Below are positions 1 through 8,285 of a stretch of 44,462 bases of DNA, piece by piece. The notes beneath the pieces are model-generated. The model was not told the origin of the DNA. It saw only the letters and a list, made by a program, of their open reading frames with translations, and searched no databases. The stretch is from Nitrospirota bacterium (GTDB lineage Bacteria; Nitrospirota; Thermodesulfovibrionia; UBA6902; DSMQ01). The first letter of the stretch is position 1. Each line of letters opens with the position of its first letter. Both the position numbers and the translations under genes were made by a program. Location: assembly GCA_016212185.1 (NCBI GenBank), contig JACRGX010000008.1:1-44462 (forward strand). The letters are read 5' to 3'.

Positions 1-2
1 AC

Positions 3-1253
3 TTAAGGCTCTTGTTTTTACCAATAAACCAGAACCTTGATTATGACTATCCGGTATATCATTCATTTTTTGAGCCGAATGTATTTTTATCGTTTATGTT
101 TTTATTGTTTGTTTTTGGGCTCGGGGTTTATCTGTTTTATTGTTCAAAAACCAAACAACAAACCCCGGATACGCAGGCTGAAGCCCCGTATCAAGTACGG
201 GGCAGGCTCTGCGGCTACGCTGAACGCCTTACTCCTCACGTTTTACGTCTTACACCTTACCTCTTACGCCTCACCGCCTTCGGCCTTTTCTGGTTTTTTA
301 TAACCCTCTCTATTGAATCATCTATTATTCCTCTAAAAGATGTAATATTTGAACACAGGCTGTATCTGCCAAGCATAGGGTTAATAATCGCCTTTGTCAG
401 CGTCGCCTTTTATTTCATTCCTTATCTTTCATCCCTCATTTTTCAACCTTCAACCTTCAACCCTCAACCTTCATCTTCCCCCTCTCATCACTCCTCCCGT
501 CTTTCCCTTACTACTTGCTACTTGCTACTTACTACTGCTGTTATTGTGTTCTCCATCGCCGCTTATGAACGAAATACTATATGGAAAAGTGACATAAGTT
601 TATGGGAAGATGTTGTAAGGAAGAGTCCAAATAAAGAGGGCGGGTATCTCAATCTGGGCTTGGCTTATCTATCACAAGGCTTAACAGACAAAGCTATAAA
701 ATGTTTTTTATTTGCCTCTCAATTAAAACCGGAATTCCCTGATTCTTACATTAACCTTGGTCTTAGTTATTACACTCAAGGCGCTTTTGCTAAAGCCATA
801 GAATACTATCAGACTGCATTAAGACTAAATCCGGAATCTCCGCATATAATACATAATAATATTGGGACTGCTTATGATTCTATGGGTTTAATAAGCAACT
901 CAATTGAACACTATGAGATTGCATTAAAACTAAACCCTGATTTCGCAGAGCCTTATATTAATCTCGGCATTATTTATCACTCTCAAGGACTGATAGATAA
1001 AGCCATAGAATCCTATCAGATTGCGCTAAAATTAAATCCTGATTCTTCAGAAGCACATTACAATATGGGTATTTCATACAGTTTAAAAGGTTTAACTGAT
1101 AATGCAATAAAGCACCTTGAAAATTCTTTAACTCTAAAACCTGATTTTGCAAAAGCACATTATTATTTAGGGGTTGAATACCGCAAAAAAGGTCTCATTG
1201 ATAAAGCTGAAGAGCATTTTCGCATAGCTGACAAGCTAGGATATACAAATTAA
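3..1253 (+). CDS. TMTC-like membrane protein with C-terminal TPR repeats (5' partial)
   Basis: The frame is open to the left edge, so the start lies outside the window; the TTG at position 12 is not the real start. The visible part begins with LRLLFLPINQNLDYDYP, which the next gene also has (as LRLLFSPLNQNLDYDYP), so the missing part is probably the multi-membrane GT-C-like half. Several membrane segments follow, then about six 34-residue TPRs over the last 200 residues with the usual LNP/LKP turns. Family knowledge: TMTC-type proteins are membrane proteins related to O-mannosyltransferases; the bacterial members are mostly uncharacterised. Two loops carry low-complexity, repeat-derived sequence (about 171-290 and 440-540) at the same places as in the downstream paralogue. 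Function in glycosylation or surface assembly is inference. Confidence 0.75.
   Translation, partial: LRLLFLPINQNLDYDYPVYHSFFEPNVFLSFMFLLFVFGLGVYLFYCSKTKQQTPDTQAEAPYQVRGRLCGYAERLTPHVLRLTPYLLRLTAFGLFWFFITLSIESSIIPLKDVIFEHRLYLPSIGLIIAFVSVAFYFIPYLSSLIFQPSTFNPQPSSSPSHHSSRLSLTTCYLLLTTAVIVFSIAAYERNTIWKSDISLWEDVVRKSPNKEGGYLNLGLAYLSQGLTDKAIKCFLFASQLKPEFPDSYINLGLSYYTQGAFAKAIEYYQTALRLNPESPHIIHNNIGTAYDSMGLISNSIEHYEIALKLNPDFAEPYINLGIIYHSQGLIDKAIESYQIALKLNPDSSEAHYNMGISYSLKGLTDNAIKHLENSLTLKPDFAKAHYYLGVEYRKKGLIDKAEEHFRIADKLGYTN
171..290. repeat. In-frame palindrome and short-repeat insert in TPR gene 1
   Basis: Contains the palindrome GCCCCGTATCAAGTACGGGGC followed by reiterated cttac/cctcac-type units (TTACGTCTTACACCTTACC and similar). 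The frame stays open and it encodes a CGYAERLTPHVLRLTPYLLRL-like loop. The loop sits just before the conserved LTAFGLFWFFITLS membrane segment, where the paralogue carries a different insert. Confidence 0.7.
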
Positions 1254-1268
1254 AAAATGAGGGAAAGA

Positions 1269-3263
1269 ATGCAATCAGATTCACAAGCGGTTAACATTAA
1301 GACAGCATTTCCGTTTAACCCAATCTTTCATCTCATACTGATTGCTGTTATCGGTCTGCTTGCTTACTCCAATACCCTTAATGCTCCATTTTATTTTGAT
1401 GACGCATTCAACATTGTAGAAAATCCTATTATCAAAGACCTTCAATATTTTGCAGAACCTTCAAAGGCAAAAGAATTTCCCTTGTACAACACTTTTAAAA
1501 ACCGCTTTATAGGCTATCTCGCTTTTGCACTAAATTATAGACTGCACGGTCTTGATGTCACAGGTTATCATATCGTCAACCTCTCAATCCATATCATAAA
1601 CGCACTGCTTGTGTACTGGCTTGTGCTGCTGACATTCTTTAGAGTGGCAAAGGGACAAAGGGACAAAGTGGCAGAGGGGCAGGATTCACTGTCAACGGTT
1701 AACGGTCAACAGTCAATAAACTTAATTGCCCTTTTCTCCGCCCTTATCTTTATCTCTCATCCTATTCAGACGCAGGCAGTCACTTACATTGTCCAGAGGT
1801 TTACATCCCTTGCAACAATGTTTTATCTCCTAAGTCTGGTGATGTATGTGAAATTCAGAACTCAGAACATAGAGCACAGAACACAGAACACAGACAAAAG
1901 GCAAAAAATCTTTAGTCTGTCATCTGTGTTCTGGTATCTGGGCTCTGTCCTTTCTGCTGTCCTTGCCATGAAAACTAAGGAAATTGCCTTCACCCTCCCT
2001 ATAATCATTGTCCTTTATGAATTTGTTTTTTTCTCTCCAAATTCGCAGGCTAAAGCCTGCGGCTACGCCTCACGCCTCACACTTTACGCCTTACGTTTTC
2101 TCTATCTTATCCCTTTTCTCCTCACCCTGCTCATCATCCCATTAGGCATTATTGACTTCAGTAAAAGCACTGAAGATTTGATTGAAAGTATTAGTGAAAC
2201 AACAAAAGTCCAAGTTGTTACCATATCAAGGTGGGAATACTTTTTTACACAGTCAAGGGTAATCGTCACTTATATAAGACTACTATTTTCCCCTTTGAAC
2301 CAAAACCTTGACTATGACTATCCAATATATAACTCATTTCTAAATCCAAACGTGTTCCTGTCGTTTCTGCTTTTATTGTCTATTCTCGGACTTGCCGTTT
2401 ATCTATTTTATTATTCAAAAAATCCCCTCTATGAGCCGTTGGCTCCGAGTCATAGGCCTCTATCCCTGCCTACCGGACAGGCAGGCCCCTTTGACAAAGG
2501 GGGAATAAAAGGGGGTCGTTCACCGTTCACCGTTCACTGTTCACTGTTCACTGTTCACTATTTACGCCTCACCGCCTTCGGCCTTTTCTGGTTCTTCATA
2601 ACCCTGTCTGTTGAATCAAGCTTTATACCGATTGTGGATGTAATTTTTGAGCATAGAGTTTATCTGCCAAGCATAGGGTTAATAATTGCCTTTGTCTCAG
2701 CCGTTTTTTATTTTAGTCCTTATCTTTCATCCTTCAACCTTCAACCTTCATCCTTTCTTTCTCATCACGCATCACGCATTACGGTCTTACTGCTTGCTGC
2801 TGTAGTTCTTTCCCTTTCCATCGCCGCTTATCAGAGAAATGCCGTATGGCAGGATAAGGTAAAGTTATGGGAGGATGTGATAAGAAAAAGCCCTGGGAAA
2901 GCAAGAGGATATTTTCAACTCGGGGTGGCTTACTTTGATAAAAACGATCTAACCGCAGCTACTAAATACTTTGAAATATCAAAACAAAGTTTTTTTATGA
3001 TTGAGTCTCATGCTTATCTTGGCAATATTTATGCACTCATGGGACAGTATAACAAAGCAATTAATAATTTTACAATTGCTATAGATAAATACGATTACGC
3101 AGTATGGAAGGACAAGACAAACAACGCATACCTTTATTATAATCGCGGGCAAGCTTATTACGAGTCAGGGGCGATTAATAACGCAAAGGAAGACTTCACC
3201 ATTGCCTGCCAGAAAGGTTTTGATAGAGGCTGTTATAAGTTAAGCGGGTTAACCGTAAAATGA
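1269..3263 (+). CDS. TMTC-like polytopic membrane protein with TPRs
   Basis: Full-length paralogue of the upstream gene, about 664 residues. I place the start at 1269 because GAGGG lies five bases before that ATG; an in-frame ATG at 1257 is possible. Early in the protein the motif YFDDAFNIVENP follows the first membrane segment; an acidic pair here is typical of GT-C transferases that use lipid-linked sugar donors. Many hydrophobic segments follow, then about three TPR-like repeats (from GYFQLGVAYF on). The protein resembles TMTC proteins in order and motifs, but acceptor and donor are unknown. It starts 15 bases after the upstream stop, so the two are probably cotranscribed. Two loops contain repeat-derived insertions absent from a minimal version of the fold (around 2040-2065 and 2440-2565). 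Confidence 0.75.
   Translation: MQSDSQAVNIKTAFPFNPIFHLILIAVIGLLAYSNTLNAPFYFDDAFNIVENPIIKDLQYFAEPSKAKEFPLYNTFKNRFIGYLAFALNYRLHGLDVTGYHIVNLSIHIINALLVYWLVLLTFFRVAKGQRDKVAEGQDSLSTVNGQQSINLIALFSALIFISHPIQTQAVTYIVQRFTSLATMFYLLSLVMYVKFRTQNIEHRTQNTDKRQKIFSLSSVFWYLGSVLSAVLAMKTKEIAFTLPIIIVLYEFVFFSPNSQAKACGYASRLTLYALRFLYLIPFLLTLLIIPLGIIDFSKSTEDLIESISETTKVQVVTISRWEYFFTQSRVIVTYIRLLFSPLNQNLDYDYPIYNSFLNPNVFLSFLLLLSILGLAVYLFYYSKNPLYEPLAPSHRPLSLPTGQAGPFDKGGIKGGRSPFTVHCSLFTVHYLRLTAFGLFWFFITLSVESSFIPIVDVIFEHRVYLPSIGLIIAFVSAVFYFSPYLSSFNLQPSSFLSHHASRITVLLLAAVVLSLSIAAYQRNAVWQDKVKLWEDVIRKSPGKARGYFQLGVAYFDKNDLTAATKYFEISKQSFFMIESHAYLGNIYALMGQYNKAINNFTIAIDKYDYAVWKDKTNNAYLYYNRGQAYYESGAINNAKEDFTIACQKGFDRGCYKLSGLTVK
2466..2560. 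repeat. Composite in-frame repeat insert in TPR gene 2
   Basis: Three repeat kinds abut: the palindrome CTGCCTACCGGACAGGCAGG, a CCCCTTTGACAAAGGGGG palindrome (peptide PFDKGG), and a run of heptamer-like TTCACCG/TTCACTG units giving an FTVHCSLFTVHY peptide. All are read through in frame. Related FTVHC-type units form the LolA signal peptide near 21200. Confidence 0.8.
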
Positions 3264-3309
3264 CTGTTCCTATTAAAATATCTCCTATCCTCCAAATGAC
3301 AACAAGAGG

Positions 3310-3366
3310 GGCGGGGAAAATATAAAATCCTTCCTTGTTAAATTTCCCCGCATTTTACATTTTTAG
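3310..3366 (+). terminator. Likely intrinsic terminator after the TPR genes
   Basis: Perfect 9-bp arms GCGGGGAAA (3310-3318) and TTTCCCCGC (3342-3350) with a 23-base loop, followed by a T-rich tail ATTTTACATTTTTTT. The long loop lowers confidence; an attenuator for argG, which begins 43 bases later, is the alternative. Confidence 0.45.
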
Positions 3367-3408
3367 AACCTTTGTGATATGTTTATAAAATTCAGGGAGA
3401 AAACAAAT

Positions 3409-4611
3409 ATGAAGATTAATAAAATTGTTTTGGCTTATTCGGGCGGACTTGATACATCAGTTGCAATAAAGTGGCTTAAGGAGACTTACGGGTGCGAGGT
3501 TATTGCATTCTGCGCAGACTTAGGGCAGGAAGAGGAATTAAAAACAGTAAAAAGCAAGGCTCTTAAGACCGGCGCCTCAAAGGCTTATGTGGTTGACTTG
3601 AAGGAGGAGTTTGCAAAAAACTACATATTCCCCATGCTCCGGGCAGGCGCGGTTTATGAGGGAGCATATCTTCTGGGCACTTCAATCGCAAGGCCTCTTA
3701 TAGCCAAAGCGCAAATTGAAATAGCAAAAAAGGAAAATGCCGATGCAGTTGCGCACGGTGCAACGGGCAAGGGTAATGATCAGGCGCGCTTTGAGCTTAC
3801 TTACTATGCGCTTAAACCTGATATAAAAGTCATAGCTCCATGGAGGGAATGGTCGTTTAATTCAAGGGGGTCGCTGATAAATTATGCAAAGGCGCACTAT
3901 ATCCCCGTAACTGCCACCAAGGCAAAACCTTACAGCACTGACCGGAATCTTTTTCATATAAGTTATGAGGGCGGGATTTTAGAAGACCCGTGGGCAGAGC
4001 CGCCTGAAGACATGTTTACCCTGACTGCATCGCCTGAAAAGGCGCTGTTAAAGCCTGTGTATCTGGAGATCGGATACAAGGACGGCGACCCGGTATCGCT
4101 AAATGGAAAAAGGCTTTCCCCTGCATCCCTGCTTAAAGCCCTTAATTCAATTGCAGGAAGACACGGAATCGGCAGGCTTGATATTGTTGAAAACAGATTT
4201 GTAGGCATAAAATCACGCGGGGTTTATGAAACTCCGGGCGGGACCGTACTTCATACGGCACACAGGGCAATTGAGTCCATAACAATGGACCGGGAGGTAA
4301 TGCACCTAAGAGATTCACTGATGCCGAAATATGCGGAGCTTATATATTACGGCTACTGGTTTTCGCCGGAGAGAGAGGCGCTTCAGAATTTTATTGATAA
4401 ATCACAAAAGGGAGTTACAGGCGCCGTAAGGCTCAAACTCTACAAGGGGAACTGCACGGTAACCGGAAGAAAATCTCCGGTGTCTTTATACAAGCCTCAG
4501 CTTGCCACATTTGAGGCTGAACGGGTTTACAACCAGAAAGACGCAGAGGGCTTTATAAAGCTTAATGCGTTAAGGCTCAAAACAAGAAAATTTCAAAAAG
4601 GAAAAATCTGA
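3409..4611 (+). CDS. argG: Argininosuccinate synthase
   Basis: Catalyses ATP-dependent condensation of citrulline and aspartate to argininosuccinate, the penultimate step of arginine synthesis, in the cytoplasm. The N-terminal ATP pyrophosphatase loop [11 protein letters not shown] is intact, followed by [18 protein letters not shown], the [10 protein letters not shown] loop that contacts citrulline and aspartate, and [15 protein letters not shown]. Length from the chosen ATG is 400 residues, normal for the family. I prefer 3409 over the ATG at 3379 because AGGGAGA lies nine bases before it and because [13 protein letters not shown] is the usual beginning. No other arginine gene is in the window. 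Identification is secure. Confidence 0.97.
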   Translation: MKINKIVLAYSGGLDTSVAIKWLKETYGCEVIAFCADLGQEEELKTVKSKALKTGASKAYVVDLKEEFAKNYIFPMLRAGAVYEGAYLLGTSIARPLIAKAQIEIAKKENADAVAHGATGKGNDQARFELTYYALKPDIKVIAPWREWSFNSRGSLINYAKAHYIPVTATKAKPYSTDRNLFHISYEGGILEDPWAEPPEDMFTLTASPEKALLKPVYLEIGYKDGDPVSLNGKRLSPASLLKALNSIAGRHGIGRLDIVENRFVGIKSRGVYETPGGTVLHTAHRAIESITMDREVMHLRDSLMPKYAELIYYGYWFSPEREALQNFIDKSQKGVTGAVRLKLYKGNCTVTGRKSPVSLYKPQLATFEAERVYNQKDAEGFIKLNALRLKTRKFQKGKI

Positions 4612-4647
4612 AAGACTGTTATTAGTTATTGGTTATTAGTTATACGA

Positions 4648-4675
4648 TTAACAATTAACAAATAACGAATAACAT
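4648..4675 (+). promoter_or_regulatory. Candidate dprA promoter built from short tandem repeats
   Basis: TTAACA (4648-4653), 16-base spacer, TAACAT (4670-4675), then only seven bases to the dprA ATG. The region 4619-4680 is made of reiterated TTAGTTATTGG / AACAATAAC-like units, so the promoter seems to have arisen from repeat DNA. No Shine-Dalgarno is present. Confidence 0.45.
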
Positions 4676-4682
4676 TTTTGTT

Positions 4683-5801
4683 ATGTCTGACCTTAAATAC
4701 TGGCTTGCCCTCAATCTGTTGCCTGACATAGGCCCTTTTTATGCAAGGCGGCTTTTGTCTGCCTTTGGAAGCCCTGAGAATATTTTTCAGATGCCGGCTG
4801 GCGAGCTGAGAAAAATTGAAGGCATAGGCGAAAATAGGGCAAAAAGCATTGCCGGCTTCAGGCAGTGGGATGTTGTTGACAAAGAGATTAGTTACGCAAA
4901 AAAAAATAATGTAAAAATACTCCCCTTTAAAGACCCTCTGTATCCTGAGCGGCTGAGGCAGATACCAGACGCTCCGCTTTTGCTGTATGTTAAAGGCGAT
5001 CTTAGAGATGACGATAAGTACGCCATGGCAATAGTCGGCTCAAGGACTCCGACAGACTACGGGCTTCAGGTTGCCGAGAGGATAAGTTATAAACTTGCTG
5101 CATACGGGCTGACTGTTGTAAGCGGAATGGCAAGAGGCATAGACGGCGCATCGCACAAAGGGGCGCTGATGGCAGGCGGCAGGACGCTTGCAGTGCTCGG
5201 CTCAGGCATTGATGTGCCTTATCCCCTTGAAAACAAGGGGCTGATGAGGGCGCTCATGCCGTCCGGCGCTCTTATAAGCGAATTCCCGCTTGGGACTAAG
5301 CCCAATACAGGGAATTTTCCAAAGCGAAACCGCATAATAAGCGGGCTGTCTTTGGGCGTGCTTGTCATTGAGGCAGGTGTTGACAGCGGCTCTCTGATTA
5401 CTGTAGGGTATGCCCTTGAGCAGGGCAGAGAAGTCTTTGCCGTGCCCGGAAATATAACATCAAAGACTTCTAAGGGGACCAACGACCTTATAAAAAAGGG
5501 CGCCAAGCTCGTTGAGAACGCCGATGAAATCATTAATGAACTGGCGCCTCAGATTAAAGGCATTCTTAAAGAAACGCAGACAGAAGAAAGACAGCAGAAT
5601 ATTTCCGCTCCGGCGCCGCATATGACTGAGGCTGAAAAAAAAGTTTATAATATTCTGTGCAAGGGGCCAAAGCATATAGACGCAATCACAAGAGAAGTTA
5701 ATATCCCTGCGTCAGAGGCATTGTCTACACTGTTAAGCCTTGAACTTAAAGGCGCTGTAAGACAGATGGATGGAAAAAATTTTCTTGCCGCTAATTGCTG
5801 A
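4683..5801 (+). CDS. dprA: DNA-processing protein DprA (Smf)
   Basis: DprA binds incoming single-stranded DNA during natural transformation and loads RecA. The protein has an N-terminal helix-hairpin-helix part (PDIGPFYARRLLSAFG and GIGENRAKSIAG, residues 14-60), the Rossmann-like core with VGSRTPTDYG (about 118-127), SGMARGIDGASHKGAL (147-162), NFPKRNRIISG (211-221) and EAGVDSGSL, and a C-terminal winged-helix region. At 372 residues it is complete. The start has no Shine-Dalgarno; a -10-like box lies seven bases upstream, so the mRNA may be leaderless. It is followed 36 bases later by topA, a common neighbour. The type IV pilin at 35376 would fit a competence role, but no uptake genes are seen here. 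Confidence 0.96.
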   Translation: MSDLKYWLALNLLPDIGPFYARRLLSAFGSPENIFQMPAGELRKIEGIGENRAKSIAGFRQWDVVDKEISYAKKNNVKILPFKDPLYPERLRQIPDAPLLLYVKGDLRDDDKYAMAIVGSRTPTDYGLQVAERISYKLAAYGLTVVSGMARGIDGASHKGALMAGGRTLAVLGSGIDVPYPLENKGLMRALMPSGALISEFPLGTKPNTGNFPKRNRIISGLSLGVLVIEAGVDSGSLITVGYALEQGREVFAVPGNITSKTSKGTNDLIKKGAKLVENADEIINELAPQIKGILKETQTEERQQNISAPAPHMTEAEKKVYNILCKGPKHIDAITREVNIPASEALSTLLSLELKGAVRQMDGKNFLAANC

Positions 5802-5837
5802 CAGACATCATAATCAAACAGAGGAGGAGCATCACAG

Positions 5838-8135
5838 GTGAAATCACTTTTAATTGTTGAGTCGCCTGCAAAGGCAAAGACCCTTAACAAATTTCTTGGC
5901 AGCGGTTTTTCTATTAAAGCATCAGTCGGTCATGTAAAAGACCTGCCTGCCAAAGAATTAGGCGTAGATGTTAAAAAAGACTTTAAGCCTACATATGTGG
6001 TTATCGGCGGCAAGGAAAAGGTTTTAAAAGAGCTGAAAAAGGCGGCAAAAGAATCAGACAGGGTCTTTCTTGCGCCTGACCCTGACAGGGAGGGCGAGGC
6101 TATTGCATGGCATATAGCAGAGGAGTTAAACGGGGATTCAGGCAAGGTTTTCAGGGTTACCTTTAATGAAATAACTGAAAAGGCAGTGACAGAGGCCATC
6201 AAGCATCCACGGAGGATTGATCTTAATCTCGTTGATGCACAGCAGGCAAGAAGGGTTCTTGACAGGCTCGTCGGCTACAAACTTTCCCCGCTTTTATGGC
6301 GCAAAGTAAGGCGGGGGCTGAGCGCAGGCAGGGTTCAGTCAGTCGCCTTAAGGCTTGTCGTTGACAGGGAACGCGAGATAACCGCATTTACCTCCGTGGA
6401 ATACTGGAGCATAACGGCAACACTTGAAGGCAAGGAACCGCCTTTTTTCCATGCGAAACTATTTCAGATAAACGGGCAGAAAGCTGACATTAAAAATGAG
6501 CAGGAAGCAAACGGTATTCTCCAAACACTAAGCGGCAGACCGTTTACAGTAAGGACGATTGAGAAAAAGGGCAAAAAACGCACGCCTCCTCCTCCATTTA
6601 TCACAAGCACGCTTCAGCAGGAGGCGGCAAGAAAGCTTCGCTTCCCGGCAAAAAAGACAATGTTTATTGCTCAGCAGCTTTACGAAGGGATTGAGCTTGG
6701 AGAAGAGGGTTCGGTTGGTCTTATAACATATATGAGGACAGACTCGGTAAGAGTCGCGGCAGAGGCACAGCAGGAGGCAAAGGCTTACATAGGCAAGGCA
6801 TTCGGCAGTAATTACGCCCCTGAAAAACCGCCTGTTTACAAAAGCAAGAAGACGGCGCAGGAGGCGCATGAGGCTATAAGACCTACATCAATCCTGCGGG
6901 CTCCGGAGGGGATAAAAAAACATCTGTCAAAAGATCATTTTAACCTTTACAGCCTTATCTGGAACCGTTTCCTTGCAAGCCAGATGATACCGGCGCTCCT
7001 TGAGCAGACTACCATTACTATTGATGCCGTTAACCCCCAATCCCTAAACCCTAATTCCCAATTTGAATTCCGCGCAACAGGCACCATTGTCAAGTTTCCG
7101 GGCTTCATGGCAGTTTATATTGAGGGTGCGGATGAAACCGCGGAAGAAGAAGAACTTCTACCTTCGCTTAACGAAGGCGATGCACTGAAGGTGCTGGAGA
7201 TTTCCCCAAAACAGCATTTCACACAACCGCCGCCCAAATATACAGAGGCCACCCTTGTCAAAGACCTTGAGGCAAAGGGCATTGGAAGGCCGAGCACCTA
7301 TGCCACAATACTTTCAACCATACAGGACAGGAAGTACGTGGAGAAATCCGAGGGCAGGTTTATGCCGACAGAACTCGGCATGGTCGTCAATGACCTGCTT
7401 GTGGACAAATTCCCTGAGCTTATGGACATCGGCTTCACCGCAAAAATGGAAAACAATCTTGACAAGATTGAAGAGGGGGATCTTAAATGGATTAAGGTTG
7501 TGCATGATTTTTATACGCCCTTTGACAAAGACATTACAGAGGCAATGCAGAGCACCGGCAGAGTAAAGCCTGCGGATATTCCAACTGATAAAACCTGTGA
7601 GAAGTGCGGCAAGCCCATGATTATCAAATGGGGCCGGCACGGAAGGTTTCTGGCATGTTCGGGCTATCCTGAATGTAAGACGACAATGCCGCTTGAAGGA
7701 CAGACATCTGAAGGAGACGGGCAGAAGCCGGAAGCAGGAATGCCTGAGATTAATGAAAAATGCGCAAAGTGCGGCTCTCCGATGGTGCTTAAAACAGGGC
7801 GGTTCGGGAGATTCCTTGCGTGCAGTAAATATCCTGAATGTAAAACGGCAAAGCCCTTAAGCACGGGCATTAAATGCCCTGAGGACGGCGGAGATATTGT
7901 TGAAAGGAAAACAAAACGCGGTAAGTTGTTCTTTAGCTGCGGCAATTATCCAAAATGCAAGTTTGCAACATGGTACAGGCCTGTTGCAAAAAAATGCCCC
8001 AAATGCGGGGCAGGCATACTGATTGAGAAGCGGACCAAAAAAGAAGAGGTGCTGGCCTGCCTTAAAAAAGACTGCGGCCACAAAGAAGAACTTCAATCCG
8101 CCGGAGACGCTGACACCGAAGCAACAAAGACCTGA
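5838..8135 (+). CDS. topA: DNA topoisomerase I (type IA)
   Basis: Relaxes negative supercoils. TOPRIM motifs LLIVESPAKAKTL near the N-terminus and PDPDREGEAIAWH are present; the catalytic tyrosine lies in GLITYMRTDS at residue 298. The C-terminus carries four zinc-ribbon modules (CEKCGKP...CSGYPEC, CAKCGSP...CSKYPEC, CPEDGGD...CGNYPKC, CPKCGAG...CLKKDC). The start is GTG with a strong GAGGAGG nine bases upstream. Around 7030-7068 a run of AATCCCTAAACCCTAATTCCC-like units is translated (NPQSLNPNSQFEF), an apparent in-frame repeat insertion between conserved blocks. Length 765 residues is normal. A terminator follows at 8175. Confidence 0.97.
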   Translation: MKSLLIVESPAKAKTLNKFLGSGFSIKASVGHVKDLPAKELGVDVKKDFKPTYVVIGGKEKVLKELKKAAKESDRVFLAPDPDREGEAIAWHIAEELNGDSGKVFRVTFNEITEKAVTEAIKHPRRIDLNLVDAQQARRVLDRLVGYKLSPLLWRKVRRGLSAGRVQSVALRLVVDREREITAFTSVEYWSITATLEGKEPPFFHAKLFQINGQKADIKNEQEANGILQTLSGRPFTVRTIEKKGKKRTPPPPFITSTLQQEAARKLRFPAKKTMFIAQQLYEGIELGEEGSVGLITYMRTDSVRVAAEAQQEAKAYIGKAFGSNYAPEKPPVYKSKKTAQEAHEAIRPTSILRAPEGIKKHLSKDHFNLYSLIWNRFLASQMIPALLEQTTITIDAVNPQSLNPNSQFEFRATGTIVKFPGFMAVYIEGADETAEEEELLPSLNEGDALKVLEISPKQHFTQPPPKYTEATLVKDLEAKGIGRPSTYATILSTIQDRKYVEKSEGRFMPTELGMVVNDLLVDKFPELMDIGFTAKMENNLDKIEEGDLKWIKVVHDFYTPFDKDITEAMQSTGRVKPADIPTDKTCEKCGKPMIIKWGRHGRFLACSGYPECKTTMPLEGQTSEGDGQKPEAGMPEINEKCAKCGSPMVLKTGRFGRFLACSKYPECKTAKPLSTGIKCPEDGGDIVERKTKRGKLFFSCGNYPKCKFATWYRPVAKKCPKCGAGILIEKRTKKEEVLACLKKDCGHKEELQSAGDADTEATKT

Positions 8136-8174
8136 GACAACAAGATACGTGCGCGTACTGGTTTGTTATCTGCT

Positions 8175-8218
8175 CCCCGTCGGATCAGCCTCCTGGCCTC
8201 TGGCGGGGTTATTTTTTT
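8175..8218 (+). terminator. Intrinsic terminator of topA
   Basis: CCCCGTC (8175-8181) pairs with GGCGGGG (8202-8208), one G-T pair, followed by TTATTTTTTT. It marks the end of the housekeeping block and the left edge of the accessory island. Confidence 0.6.
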
Positions 8219-8285
8219 ATGAGGGAGAAACATATCCAATAGACATCCTCCTTGAAAAATCGGGCGATAATTGATACCTTACCCT

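Noticed and set aside
8023-8274. Plus-strand frame of 83 codons over the topA end and terminator
   Set aside because: It reads topA in another frame and then the terminator hairpin; no ribosome site and no codon character.
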